Part shown: piece after piece, positions 25,053 to 33,930 of the stretch | Layout of the letters: each line of letters starts with the position of its first letter | How positions within the stretch are numbered: the first letter of the stretch is position 1 | Source of the DNA: an uncultured Bacteroidota bacterium | GTDB lineage: Bacteria > Bacteroidota > Bacteroidia > Bacteroidales > P3 | Assembly (NCBI GenBank): GCA_902784465.1 | Contig: CACZUZ010000011.1 | Coordinates: forward strand, 1-48,916 | Length of the DNA: 48,916 nt | Direction: 5' to 3' | Notes under the pieces: generated by a model | Seen by the model: the letters and a program-made list of their open reading frames with translations, nothing else | Database searches by the model: none | Told to the model about the DNA's origin: nothing | Translations under genes and position numbers: made by a program

Positions 25053-25180
25053 TAATATAACGAACTTGCTTGGTTTTTTATTGCTCGAGAATTGTAAAAG
25101 ATATGCTAGAAACCCCGCAAAATGGCGGCATTGTATAAAGGCGATGAGTATTGGTTATATATTCGTTTTCGTTCGTTTTT

Positions 25181-26647
25181 TTATTTTCTGTCAAACTTGT
25201 GGCGCAAATCATCGAAACGCTCATGGATGTCGAGGATGCAATCATCCAGACGGCCTGCAAAATCAGGATTACCGATGTCATCAAGCACCGAAGAACGTCT
25301 GCCACAATGACCAAGATCAACCATATCCGTATCAAACAGTGCATTAATCTCTGGCAGCAGCTCAACTGCTTGTGAGTCTACCAGGTCGCAAATCACACTC
25401 GCGGCAATGGTGCTATCCACAGCCCTTGCCTCTGCAACATGCTCAACACAGAAATTAAGCACCTCGCGGAACCACTCAATTATCTCATCTCTGCGTTCTG
25501 GATGACGCAAAACCATCTGCACAACAGATGGGAACACCTCAGCCTTTGGCAGCCAATAGGGGCCTTCTTCCTTGACGAATGCCATCAGTTTATCGAGCCT
25601 GTGCCCAGCCAATTTATAGAGCGTCGGCACAAACATCTCATGCTGACTGTCACCGAAATGATAATCAAAGAATTCCACCGACTGGCGCATAACCTCAAGC
25701 ACGCAGTCGAGACTCGTATCGGAATTGCCGACCTCGGCAATCAGCGCGACACATGAACTGAGCAGTCCGTTGTACTGACCGTCATCATACTCATCAGGAA
25801 TACCATCACAGGTCAGTCCGATATGGTACATAATCAGGTTCTCCAAATCTTGTCTGAGTGCATCGTATGGCAGGGCAAGGATGCGGTCGGTCAGTTCATC
25901 CTTCAGATAGAGGGCATTCTCTGGCTTCGACAATTCGTCCTGTATCCATGGATAATATAACGTAAGTTCCTTGGGATAGTCGGGGTGATGATAGGAATAT
26001 GGCATGTTAGGGCCATACTTTTTGAATAGCCAGCCACTATCTTCTTCATCATCGTCCTCATCATCATAGAAATCCTCATCATCGATGTTCGGATCAAGAG
26101 CACTCAGAATATAGTCATAGTTTCCCTCGCCCAGGTTCTTCTCCAACAACGGCAGGTAGCGACTTGCCTCAAAAGAACTATGAGCCACAAGTGTATGTTT
26201 GCCGTCCTTGCCATATTCGTACTCGATAAGCGGAATGTTGTCATCATCTTCCTCTAGCATGTACTGGGTGATATCGAAGCTCTTATCTGGCTCAATGCCA
26301 GCCTCTTCAGCATAAGCGATGGCACCGTAAATCCAGTTGTGCGCCTCATCATAGCTGCACTCTCGCAGATCGATTCTGTAAGCGCCAATCATCCCCTCGA
26401 ACTCGAAGTCATCCATCCTGAGCCGATAGAATGAGTCTTTCACGCCCAAGCACCAAATATCCACCAGATAAAAGGCGACACTGACCTTGCCACCCGTATG
26501 CTTACGAGTAACAATGACGTGGCCTTCTCCCGATGCTACCAAATCCTTGCTCACATAGCATGTTCCTATTTCCAGCGACCTCGCCCGCTGCTTGACGAAC
26601 TGTTCAGGCGACAGGAACTGTTGCTTCTTTTGTTTCTTCTTTGCCAT
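25181..26647 (-). CDS. Hypothetical 488-aa acidic protein
   Basis: This large protein has no family I can name. A Lys/Gln-rich N-terminus (MAKKKQKKQQFLSPEQFVKQ) leads into a beta-rich domain (residues 25-105). A long helical region follows, interrupted by a very acidic stretch near 195-210 (DDEDFYDDEDDDEEDSGW). The C-terminal half has several short helical blocks resembling a HEAT-like solenoid. No signal peptide or transmembrane helix is visible, so it should be cytoplasmic. It is transcribed leftward and lies between the antirepressor remnant and a lipoprotein gene, with no clear functional link to either. Confidence 0.75.
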   Translation of the reverse strand: MAKKKQKKQQFLSPEQFVKQRARSLEIGTCYVSKDLVASGEGHVIVTRKHTGGKVSVAFYLVDIWCLGVKDSFYRLRMDDFEFEGMIGAYRIDLRECSYDEAHNWIYGAIAYAEEAGIEPDKSFDITQYMLEEDDDNIPLIEYEYGKDGKHTLVAHSSFEASRYLPLLEKNLGEGNYDYILSALDPNIDDEDFYDDEDDDEEDSGWLFKKYGPNMPYSYHHPDYPKELTLYYPWIQDELSKPENALYLKDELTDRILALPYDALRQDLENLIMYHIGLTCDGIPDEYDDGQYNGLLSSCVALIAEVGNSDTSLDCVLEVMRQSVEFFDYHFGDSQHEMFVPTLYKLAGHRLDKLMAFVKEEGPYWLPKAEVFPSVVQMVLRHPERRDEIIEWFREVLNFCVEHVAEARAVDSTIAASVICDLVDSQAVELLPEINALFDTDMVDLGHCGRRSSVLDDIGNPDFAGRLDDCILDIHERFDDLRHKFDRK

Positions 26648-26685
26648 AATCTTTTCTTTATATTTGATTCATTGACAGCAATATT

Positions 26686-27618
26686 TCATAGTTCGACTGC
26701 CGGCCAGCCGTAATCTTGATAGCAGCTGACCTTGAGATTGTTGCGTTTCACATACTCCCGCAACTGCTCCTGGCGGACGGCCTCACGCACCCGCTCGTCG
26801 GAGTGCATGTTCTGGTAGATGTCGAAATAACGGCCGAATATTCGTTTGGCGCTGGCCTCGTTGCCGGCACCGTCAACGGTCTGTTCGAATGATGTTACCG
26901 TGTATTTTCCGTCTTTCTTTTCAAGGTTAATAAGACCAGAATGGTTGCCACCTGAGACGCACTTCAGTGTGTCGCCCACCTGGTTGTACCACAGCACCCA
27001 AAAGTCGCCCAGCACGGGGACATAATCAGAGTCGGCCTGCTCGGAGGCGACAATCATAAGCACGGGGATGCAGAGCTCGCCTTTCTGATACTGTTCGCCT
27101 ATATTGCTCACCAGGTAGTCGCTGATGGCAGCACACAAGGCCTGTTCCTCGCGATTGATGGCGATATGGCGGATGCAGTCGGCCTTGTGCTCGTCGAAGT
27201 CGGATATCAGCCACCGCCCATCCACCTTCTCCATGTAGAGACGGTGTTCCTCGATATCGGACGAGGGGTCGAACGAACCGTCTTCGCATTTCTGGCGCAC
27301 GCTGATGGTGGCCACGGCATGGGTATTGTCCTGTTGTTCAACGCCTGACACCTCAAAGTCGGCTATCGTCCCCCCGTTGCCGGTGACGAAATAGTAGAGC
27401 CATTCGTGGTCCATGGCCTCGAATTCCGGCATGAGGTTAAACATCGTGTCGAGCACACTGTAGAAGTCCTCGGTCATGTATTCGCGCGACTCCTCCCGCA
27501 GTTCGTGGTCGGGAGTGTACTTGCACAGTTCAGCAGCACGCTCTTTCAGTCGCTGCTCACGGTTTCCGCAGCCCGCAATCAGCATGGCGGCCGCCAGCAT
27601 AATAAATATCTTCTTCAT
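26686..27618 (-). CDS. Hypothetical lipoprotein
   Basis: The ATG at 27618 is preferred over an upstream one because it begins a clean lipoprotein signal: MKKIFIMLAAAMLIAGC, with the lipobox Cys at residue 17. The mature 290-aa part has an early helical section, then a beta-rich core (ADFEVSGVEQQDNTHAVATI, then RLYMEKVDGRWLISDFD) like small NTF2-like or DUF4878-type secreted domains. A second conserved-looking half follows. It is probably anchored in the outer membrane or the periplasm. No catalytic motif is seen. Confidence 0.75.
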   Translation of the reverse strand: MKKIFIMLAAAMLIAGCGNREQRLKERAAELCKYTPDHELREESREYMTEDFYSVLDTMFNLMPEFEAMDHEWLYYFVTGNGGTIADFEVSGVEQQDNTHAVATISVRQKCEDGSFDPSSDIEEHRLYMEKVDGRWLISDFDEHKADCIRHIAINREEQALCAAISDYLVSNIGEQYQKGELCIPVLMIVASEQADSDYVPVLGDFWVLWYNQVGDTLKCVSGGNHSGLINLEKKDGKYTVTSFEQTVDGAGNEASAKRIFGRYFDIYQNMHSDERVREAVRQEQLREYVKRNNLKVSCYQDYGWPAVEL

Positions 27619-27703
27619 AATGCTCGGTTTTATTTTGTCATTTTGAGATTGCAATAGTAATCGTTTTTCCCGAAACGGCAACATGATTGTCATTCTTGCC
27701 ACA

Positions 27704-28225
27704 TTATAGCCAACTGATGGTCAGCTTCTGCCACATCGGGTCTTTCTTCTTAAGCTCCGGCAGATAATCAGTAACGAGGTCGTCGATGCTGCGGATGTAG
27801 CCATCATCTACCGCGATGCCGCATAGGAGCGAAGTGATGGACTTGGAGACGGAGAAGATAGTGGCCATGCGGTCGGCAGAGAAATCGCCTGAATATTTCT
27901 CGTAAACGATGCTGTCGTTATGGATGATGAGCCATCCCTGCGTGGTACTTGCCGCCTCCATCTCCTCCCAGAAGGGCTTGCTTTCACAATGTGGCTGGAT
28001 GAAACGCAGCGTGTCAATCCAATCGGCTCGTTTACCGTAAGGAAATTGGAATGCCTGTTCGCCACAGGCTATCGTGTCGTGTTCGCGCTGCTCAAAACTG
28101 AAGATATTAGGACCATTCTTTCCATCGGTTTTCAGTCCCCTCACAATCGAGCAAGAAGACATGACCAACACGAGAATGGCGAACGAAAGAAACCCAAACC
28201 CCTTCTTTAATTCACTCTTTACCAT
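27704..28225 (-). pseudogene. Truncated beta-lactamase-family serine hydrolase lipoprotein
   Basis: The ATG at 28225 starts a lipoprotein signal ending VLVMSSC. The body matches the N-terminal part of class-C-type serine hydrolases: GWLIIHNDSIVYEKYSGDF, then the catalytic SxxK as SVSK in IFSVSKSITSLL, then DDLVTDYLPEL. It stops at LTISWL, exactly where relatives continue into the LLxMxSGL segment, so more than half of the usual domain (including the YxN and HxG motifs) is gone. A protein of about 173 aa could be made but should not be catalytic. Confidence 0.78.
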
Positions 28226-28366
28226 ACAATCAAACAAGTGGAATATTTCCCCATATAACGTCATTCAGCCATTTTTATTATATAGCCCAACTGCCTCTGT
28301 TTTTGGCTTTTGCCATATACCATCCTTCCCTATCTCAATTCGTCAGCCACTGTCTGACCAATTCGT

Positions 28367-28456
28367 ATTTTGTCCGATAGTAGGACAATTATAGAAATAA
28401 ATAAACCGTTTATATATTCTGATTATCAGTAAGATAATATACAAATCGGACAAAAT
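28367..28456. repeat. 12-bp inverted repeat of GTCCGAT words
   Basis: ATTTTGTCCGAT (28367-28378) and ATCGGACAAAAT (28445-28456) are perfect inverted repeats 66 nt apart, with further GTCC/GGAC words between and beside them. They sit between the 3' end of the HATPase remnant and the serine hydrolase start, and may be an operator or a terminator scaffold. Confidence 0.45.
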
Positions 28457-28466
28457 TGGACAATTT

Positions 28467-29195
28467 TTACCTTACTTTATACTTGGTCGAAGGCCCGTCG
28501 CCCAGCTTCTCCGTAAGCCCCAGTTTGAGCATCAATACCAGATCATTCTGAGCAGTTCCTTTAGATGGTGCTGCATCAAAAGCCGCCACATAATCAGCCT
28601 TGGTAAAGACACTGCCCCTCTGCCTTCTGGACAAGAAATAGCGGATTCGCTCGTTCGGTTCAACAGCGTCGCTGGTATTATAAATTCTCAGCGTCGTACG
28701 CCCGTTGGCCGATGTCCACTCCGGCAGTCGCCTGCCTGCATCCTTCATCGTTCCCGAAATCAGCATCATCCCGCGACCGGTCTTCTCCATCTCGCCCGAC
28801 ACATAGAACACCTCCGCCATCAGCGGATTCCGCAGTACTGACCCGTGCGGCAGCACCTTGCTCTTGCCTGACACCATTTTTGCGGGCAACTCGCCCGAAT
28901 TGGTAATCTCCAGCCTGTCGGCATAGATAAATACCGTCACTTCGTCCGAAATATCCGAATAATCCCTGTGAATCAGCGCATTCGATATAGCCTCATCCAA
29001 AACGTCAATGGGATACACAAAGTCATTGTACCGACCCGACTTGTCTGCATAAAAATAAGCCACTCTCGGCAGACGCTCCTTAAAATAGTCAATTGTCTGC
29101 TTCTGCACGTCAAAGATGTTACCTTCAATGAAATACAGGTCATCGTAGCGTCGGCCATCTTCCCTCGTGTCATCACCTGAATACGCATACGGCAT
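28467..29195 (-). pseudogene. HATPase/AlbA_2-type regulator, 5' truncated
   Basis: The 242-aa frame corresponds to the C-terminal half of RecG-like or AlbA_2-domain ATP-binding regulators. It contains a GHKL-type N-box (DEAISNALIHRDY), a YADRLEITNSGELP segment and a winged-helix C-terminus. The N-terminal AlbA_2 DNA-binding domain is missing. A stop lies six codons before the first ATG, and the plausible upstream continuation (FFPQEWKKSCNG) is in another frame near 29213-29250. The insertion-sequence fragment begins 137 bp upstream, so the 5' end was probably lost when that element rearranged. Confidence 0.7.
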
Positions 29196-29331
29196 TGAGG
29201 CAATAAGCCATTACAACTTTTCTTCCATTCCTGCGGAAAAAACCTCCACATAAAACATTAACCCATTCCGTTTCAACCATTTCTATATCCCATCAAAACA
29301 ATTCAAATTCGTTCCTCCCGTATTTGTAACT

Positions 29332-29629
29332 AGGGTGTTGAATTTGTTATTCATGTGAATAACTTTTGTTTTCTCAAATTGTAAGGTGAAACGGTCAGGT
29401 TGATTTTTCTCCATTCACATACGTCGGTTATTGTCGTGGTGGTAAACATCCACTTAATGTCTATGTTGACCCATTTTTTCTCATCACGCATGTAAGCATA
29501 CAAAGGCATTGTGAGGATGATGGTAGTTATTCCAGCCATCTTGTCGGGGGAACGCCTGGCCTTGTATATTCCAAAACACGACTCAATGATGTCGGAGGTG
29601 ATGTTGTACATATTCCGATCTACACCCAT
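29332..29629 (-). mobile_element. Second copy (fragment) of the insertion sequence at 105-945
   Basis: The end repeat AGGGTGTTGAATTTGTT (29332-29348) and the C-terminal part of the transposase are present on the minus strand (MYNITSDIIESCFGIYKARR and onward, ending VSPYNLRKQKLFT). The stretch shared with the first copy (GCATTGTGAGGATGATGGTA and onward, about 29509-29602) is essentially identical, so both copies are recent. This copy keeps about 100 bp near the end that the first copy lost, but lacks everything upstream of about 29629. The exact inner boundary is uncertain by about 20 bp. Confidence 0.82.
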
Positions 29630-29757
29630 TCAATTTCCGACCTCTATTTTGGTATCATCCTCCGAATTGTTGAGGGGTTTCTTTGTTATTATTTTACTAT
29701 TTGGTTTTTTCTTTGTAAATTTGTATTTTCTAACAAAAACGAAAATATAATATAACT

Positions 29758-31518
29758 ATGTATCGTACACATACTTGTGGTGAATTGAATATCTCCAATG
29801 TGGGTCAGGAAGTGACTCTTGCCGGCTGGCTTCAGCGTAGCCGCGACCTTGGAGGCATGACCTTTATCGACCTGCGTGACCGCTACGGAATCACGCAACT
29901 GGCGTTCAATATGGAGACCAATGCCGCCCTTTGTGAGCAGGCTCGCAAGTTGGGACGCGAATATGTGCTTCAGGCGAAGGGTGTTGTCATCGAGCGTTCC
30001 AGCAAGAACACAAAAATTCCTACCGGCGAGATTGAAATCGACGTCAAGGAACTTAATGTCCTCAACGCCGCCAAGACTCCTCCTTTCACTATCGAGGACC
30101 AGAGCGACGGTGGCGACGACCTCCGCATGAAATACCGCTACCTCGACATTCGCCGCAATCCTGTCCGCAAGAATCTTGAGTTGCGCCACCGCATGGCCAT
30201 GTTGGTACGCAACTACCTCAGCGACCGCGACTTCCTCGAGATTGAGACACCCATGCTCATCAAGTCAACCCCCGAGGGTGCCCGCGACTTCGTGGTGCCG
30301 AGCCGCATGAACCCCGGCGAGTTCTACGCCCTGCCGCAGAGTCCCCAGCAGTACAAACAGCTCCTGATGGTCGCCGGCATGGACCGCTACTTTCAGATAG
30401 TGCGCTGCTTCCGCGACGAAGACCTGCGTGCCGACCGCCAGCCGGAGTTCACTCAGATAGACTGCGAGATGTCGTTCGTCGAACAGGAGGATGTACTCGA
30501 GATGTTCGAGGGACTTGCCAAACATCTGTTCCATGAGGTCAAAGGTATCGACTTCGACAAGTTCCCGCGCATGACATGGCATGATGCCATGCGCCTCTAT
30601 GGTAGCGACAAGCCCGACATCCGCTTCGGCATGAAGTTCGTCGAGCTGAATGATGTTGCCAAAGGCAAAGGCTTTGGCCTCTTCGACAACGCCGAACTCG
30701 TGGTAGGCATCTGCGCCGAGGGTTGCGCCGAATACACTCGCAAGCAACTCGATGCCCTTACCGACTTCGTCAAGCGTCCCCAGGTGGGTGCCGGCGGCAT
30801 GGTCTACATCAAATACAATGCCGACGGAACATTCAAGTCGTCTGTCGACAAGTTCTATACCCAGGACGACCAGAAGGCCATTGCCGAGAAGTTCGGTGCC
30901 AAGCCTGGCGACTTGATGCTTATCCTCTGCGGCCCCGCCATGAAGACGCGCGTCCAGCTCTGCGCGCTTCGTCTCGAAATGGGCAACCAGCTGGGGCTCC
31001 GCAATCCCGAGGTTTTCGCTCCTCTCTGGGTCATCGACTTCCCCTTGCTGGAGTGGGACGACGAGACGCAGCGCTTCTACGCCATGCACCACCCCTTCAC
31101 GGCCCCCAAACCTGAGGACGAGGCACTGCTTGACGATCCGTCGAAGTGGGGCGACATCCGCGCCAACGCCTACGACATTGTCATGAACGGTGTCGAGGTC
31201 GGCGGAGGCTCCATCCGTATCCACGACCGCACATTGCAGAACAAGATGTTCCACACCCTCGGCTTCACCGACGAGAGCGCTGCAGCACAGTTCGGCTTCC
31301 TCATGGATGCCTTCACCTACGGCGCACCGCCCCACGCAGGTCTGGCCTTCGGCTTCGACCGTCTATGCTCACTCTTCGGCGGTGCCGACTCTATCCGCGA
31401 CTTCATAGCCTTCCCCAAGAACAACAGCGGTCGCGACGTCATGAGCCAGTCGCCTTCACCCATCAGCCAGGAGCAGCTCGATGAATTGTGCATCTCGGTG
31501 AATCCAAGAGAATCCTAG
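29758..31518 (+). CDS. aspS: Aspartyl-tRNA synthetase
   Basis: AspS charges tRNA-Asp, a class II synthetase of the bacterial type. The N-terminal OB-fold anticodon-binding domain (1-110) opens [11 protein letters not shown]. Class II motif 2 is visible as [18 protein letters not shown] near 218-235. The GAD insertion domain lies in the middle (about 310-400), and motif 3 is GLAFGFDRL near 522-530. At 586 aa it has the usual length. Its stop codon lies at the start of a nonanucleotide array that fills the gap to menA. Confidence 0.97.
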   Translation: MYRTHTCGELNISNVGQEVTLAGWLQRSRDLGGMTFIDLRDRYGITQLAFNMETNAALCEQARKLGREYVLQAKGVVIERSSKNTKIPTGEIEIDVKELNVLNAAKTPPFTIEDQSDGGDDLRMKYRYLDIRRNPVRKNLELRHRMAMLVRNYLSDRDFLEIETPMLIKSTPEGARDFVVPSRMNPGEFYALPQSPQQYKQLLMVAGMDRYFQIVRCFRDEDLRADRQPEFTQIDCEMSFVEQEDVLEMFEGLAKHLFHEVKGIDFDKFPRMTWHDAMRLYGSDKPDIRFGMKFVELNDVAKGKGFGLFDNAELVVGICAEGCAEYTRKQLDALTDFVKRPQVGAGGMVYIKYNADGTFKSSVDKFYTQDDQKAIAEKFGAKPGDLMLILCGPAMKTRVQLCALRLEMGNQLGLRNPEVFAPLWVIDFPLLEWDDETQRFYAMHHPFTAPKPEDEALLDDPSKWGDIRANAYDIVMNGVEVGGGSIRIHDRTLQNKMFHTLGFTDESAAAQFGFLMDAFTYGAPPHAGLAFGFDRLCSLFGGADSIRDFIAFPKNNSGRDVMSQSPSPISQEQLDELCISVNPRES

Positions 31519-31568
31519 ATTTTCTAGATAATCTAGATTTTCCAGACTGTCTAGAAAGACTAGAAAAA
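31515..31568 (+). repeat. Nonanucleotide tandem array (CTAGATTTT x6)
   Basis: Six 9-nt units (CTAGATTTT, CTAGATAAT, CTAGATTTT, CCAGACTGT, CTAGAAAGA, CTAGAAAAA) begin inside the aspS stop codon and end two bases before the menA ATG. The menA ribosome-binding region therefore lies within the repeat. Confidence 0.8.
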
Positions 31569-31570
31569 CC

Positions 31571-32476
31571 ATGAAAGCATTAATACGCTCTATGCGTCTC
31601 CGCACACTGCCACTGTCGCTGGCAGGGGTGGTGTGCGGCGGCATATTGGCTTATGGCCGCTATGAGAGCAGCCTCTGGACATTGGTCACCCTCTTCTTGA
31701 CCACGGTCTCACTCCAAATCCTCTCCAACCTCAGCAATGAGATGGGCGACCACCTCAGTGGTGTCGATGGCGAAGGGCGTGAAGGCCCCAACTACAGCAT
31801 GGCCGACGGTGGCCTCACCGTCAAACAGATGTGGCACGCCATCAATGCCTTCGTTGTGGTCTGTGCCGTCTGCGGCCTCGCCATGTTGTTGATCAGCTAC
31901 CATTGCTCGATACTCAACATCCAATTCATACTGATGCTGCTGCTCGGCGTCGCAGCCATCTGGGCTAGTACCCACTACACACTTGGCAAGAGTCCGTACG
32001 GCTACCGTGGCCTCGGTGACATTTTCGTGTTCATCTTTTTCGGGCTAGTCTCCGTGCTGGGAGGCTATTTCGTCGTGGCACACACCATAGACTCCTTCAT
32101 GGTCTTCCCTGCCGTGGGGTGCGGGTTGCTGAGTGTTGGCGTCCTCAATGTCAACAATATACGCGACATGGCGAGCGACGAAGGCATCCGTCGCACTATT
32201 CCGTTGCGAATAGGTGCCCGTCCAGCCAAAATCTACCAGACAGTCCTCATCGTTGGTGGCTATGGCTGTTATCTAATTCCCGTTCTCCTCTTACATCACT
32301 CCATCCTCACTTCGCCTTCCACCTTTCTGGTGGCGTTGATGGCAATTCCTTTCGCATTGCACCTCGTCGGCGTATGGCGTAGAGACGGCAAAGCCCTCGA
32401 CCCCATGCTCCCCCTCCTTGTCATAAGCACATTCGTTCTCTCCATCATCTTCACAGTAGCGTGCTATGGCTTATAA
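31571..32476 (+). CDS. menA: 1,4-dihydroxy-2-naphthoate polyprenyltransferase MenA
   Basis: MenA attaches the polyprenyl chain to 1,4-dihydroxy-2-naphthoate in menaquinone synthesis, at the inner membrane. The 301-aa protein has about eight transmembrane helices and the two Asp-rich motifs of UbiA-type prenyltransferases: NEMGDHLSGVDGEG (about 55-70) and NNIRDMASDEGIRRT (about 195-210). It overlaps the start of ubiE/menG by 11 bp, forming a two-gene menaquinone unit. Confidence 0.93.
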   Translation: MKALIRSMRLRTLPLSLAGVVCGGILAYGRYESSLWTLVTLFLTTVSLQILSNLSNEMGDHLSGVDGEGREGPNYSMADGGLTVKQMWHAINAFVVVCAVCGLAMLLISYHCSILNIQFILMLLLGVAAIWASTHYTLGKSPYGYRGLGDIFVFIFFGLVSVLGGYFVVAHTIDSFMVFPAVGCGLLSVGVLNVNNIRDMASDEGIRRTIPLRIGARPAKIYQTVLIVGGYGCYLIPVLLLHHSILTSPSTFLVALMAIPFALHLVGVWRRDGKALDPMLPLLVISTFVLSIIFTVACYGL

Positions 32477-33161
32477 TTTCAACAAGATAGCCAAGGACTA
32501 CGACCAGCTGAACCACATCATGACGCTCGGCTTAGACCGCCGATGGCGAAGGGTGGGGGCAAGGACGGCATGCCAGTCACACGTTATTCGTGCCTCGCAA
32601 CAAGGCATAAAGGTGTTGGACGTGGCTTGCGGCACAGGCGACATGGCCATTGAACTTCTCAAGCGAGGTCTCGACGTGACAGGCATCGACCTCAGCCAGG
32701 AGATGATAGAAATCGCAAAAAAGAAGACTGCGTCAGTCGATAATCATTCTTCAACAATCAACTTCCAACTCGCTGACGCCGAAGCGTTGCCATTCGATGA
32801 TGGCACTTTCAACGCAGTCACATGTGCTTTCGGGATACGCAATTTTATACATCTGGAGGAAGGTCTTCGGGAAATGGCGCGTGTGTTGCGACACGACGGA
32901 TGCATGGTCATCCTTGAACTCGCCACCCCTGACAGCCTGTTCCTCCGCCCATTCTACAACTTTTACACTCGCCGCATCATCCCACTGCTGGGACAAAAGA
33001 TTGCCGGCAACCGTGAAGCCTACACCTATCTCCCTAATTCCATCGAGCATTTCCCCAAAGGCGACGCAATGCTTGGCATCCTGGAACGGCAAGGATTAAA
33101 AGCAATCCAGGAAAAATTCTTTTTCGGTGTCTGCCGCATGTATGTCTGCAAGAAGGATTAG
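32466..33161 (+). CDS. menG: Demethylmenaquinone methyltransferase
   Basis: MenG/UbiE methylates demethylmenaquinone using S-adenosylmethionine. The SAM-binding motif I appears as VLDVACGTGDMAIELL near residue 55. AFGIRNF and the ARVLRHDG segment are diagnostic of the UbiE family. The 231-aa length is normal. It starts 11 bp inside menA, so the last two steps of menaquinone synthesis are co-translated. Confidence 0.93.
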   Translation: MAYNFNKIAKDYDQLNHIMTLGLDRRWRRVGARTACQSHVIRASQQGIKVLDVACGTGDMAIELLKRGLDVTGIDLSQEMIEIAKKKTASVDNHSSTINFQLADAEALPFDDGTFNAVTCAFGIRNFIHLEEGLREMARVLRHDGCMVILELATPDSLFLRPFYNFYTRRIIPLLGQKIAGNREAYTYLPNSIEHFPKGDAMLGILERQGLKAIQEKFFFGVCRMYVCKKD

Positions 33162-33231
33162 AACGGCAATATAGACTACTACGTTTTTCGCAACTATTTG
33201 TTTTTCTCACAAAAATCGCAATTAAACCACT

Positions 33232-33864
33232 ATGGCTGACAATTATCTAGAGAAAAGGTATGATGAGGTCTTCGGCAAGAAGACCGTCATCAGGCGTGTG
33301 GGTCATACCCTTGACGAGTTGCTTACCCGCAACCGTTCAACACGAGGCTACAACAAGGATTTTGTTGTCAGCGAGGATATGCTGCGCCAAATTGTGTCGG
33401 TCAACACCAAGATAGGTTCCGGTTGCAACCGTCAGGTGCTACGCTTCAAGCTGGTCACAAAGGACACTGGAGCCGACAAGGTGCTGCAAAACATAAAGAT
33501 GGGTGCTGCCCTCCCCGAGCTTCACTTGCCGTTTCCAGGCACAGAACCGGAAGCTTTCATCATAGTCTGTTCCACGGCAGGCGATGACAAGCTGGCACTT
33601 ATCGACCTGGGCATGTCGTTGCAAACCATGTCGCTTCGAGCCGTTGAGATGGGTCTCAACACCCTTATAGTTGGTGCATTCAACAAGACGAAAATATGCG
33701 AGGCTTTCGACCTCCCATTTGACCCATTGGCCGTTCTCTGTGTCGGCAAGGGCAATGAGAGGTTTCAGATAGTCCCCATCCATGCCGACGAGAGTCATGC
33801 ATACTATCGCCGTGAGGGAGTGCATTATATACCGAAAGTGCGGCTAGAGGAGCTGGAATTATGA
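33232..33864 (+). CDS. Nitroreductase-family flavoprotein
   Basis: This 210-aa protein shows the FMN-binding RNRSTRGYN segment near residues 34-42, the IDLGMSLQTMSLRAVEMGLN helix and the closing VLCVGKGNE part of the nitroreductase fold. It would be a homodimeric NAD(P)H-dependent flavin enzyme of unknown substrate. It stands alone, 70 bp after menG, with its own short leader. Confidence 0.85.
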   Translation: MADNYLEKRYDEVFGKKTVIRRVGHTLDELLTRNRSTRGYNKDFVVSEDMLRQIVSVNTKIGSGCNRQVLRFKLVTKDTGADKVLQNIKMGAALPELHLPFPGTEPEAFIIVCSTAGDDKLALIDLGMSLQTMSLRAVEMGLNTLIVGAFNKTKICEAFDLPFDPLAVLCVGKGNERFQIVPIHADESHAYYRREGVHYIPKVRLEELEL

Positions 33865-33903
33865 AAGGTTAAGGGGGGGATTATCATTTTACCTTATTAT
33901 TTT

Positions 33904-33911
33904 TACTTTTG
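33904..33911 (+). promoter_or_regulatory. -7 box TACTTTTG before the LTA-synthase-like gene
   Basis: TACTTTTG matches the Bacteroidota -7 consensus 20 nt upstream of the ATG at 33931. No clear -33 TTTG is found. It may drive the LTA-synthase-like gene and uvrB. Confidence 0.4.
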
Positions 33912-33930
33912 CTAAAAAACTCTATCGAAG

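Noticed and set aside
105-29629. Functional composite transposon
   Set aside because: Neither insertion-sequence copy encodes a complete transposase and the right copy lacks one end, so present mobility by that route is not supported.
30265-31335. Long minus-strand open frame opposite aspS
   Set aside because: The plus-strand frame is an unmistakable aspartyl-tRNA synthetase; the reverse frame is a codon-bias shadow. The same holds for 17534-18316, 20333-21415 and 45715-46974.
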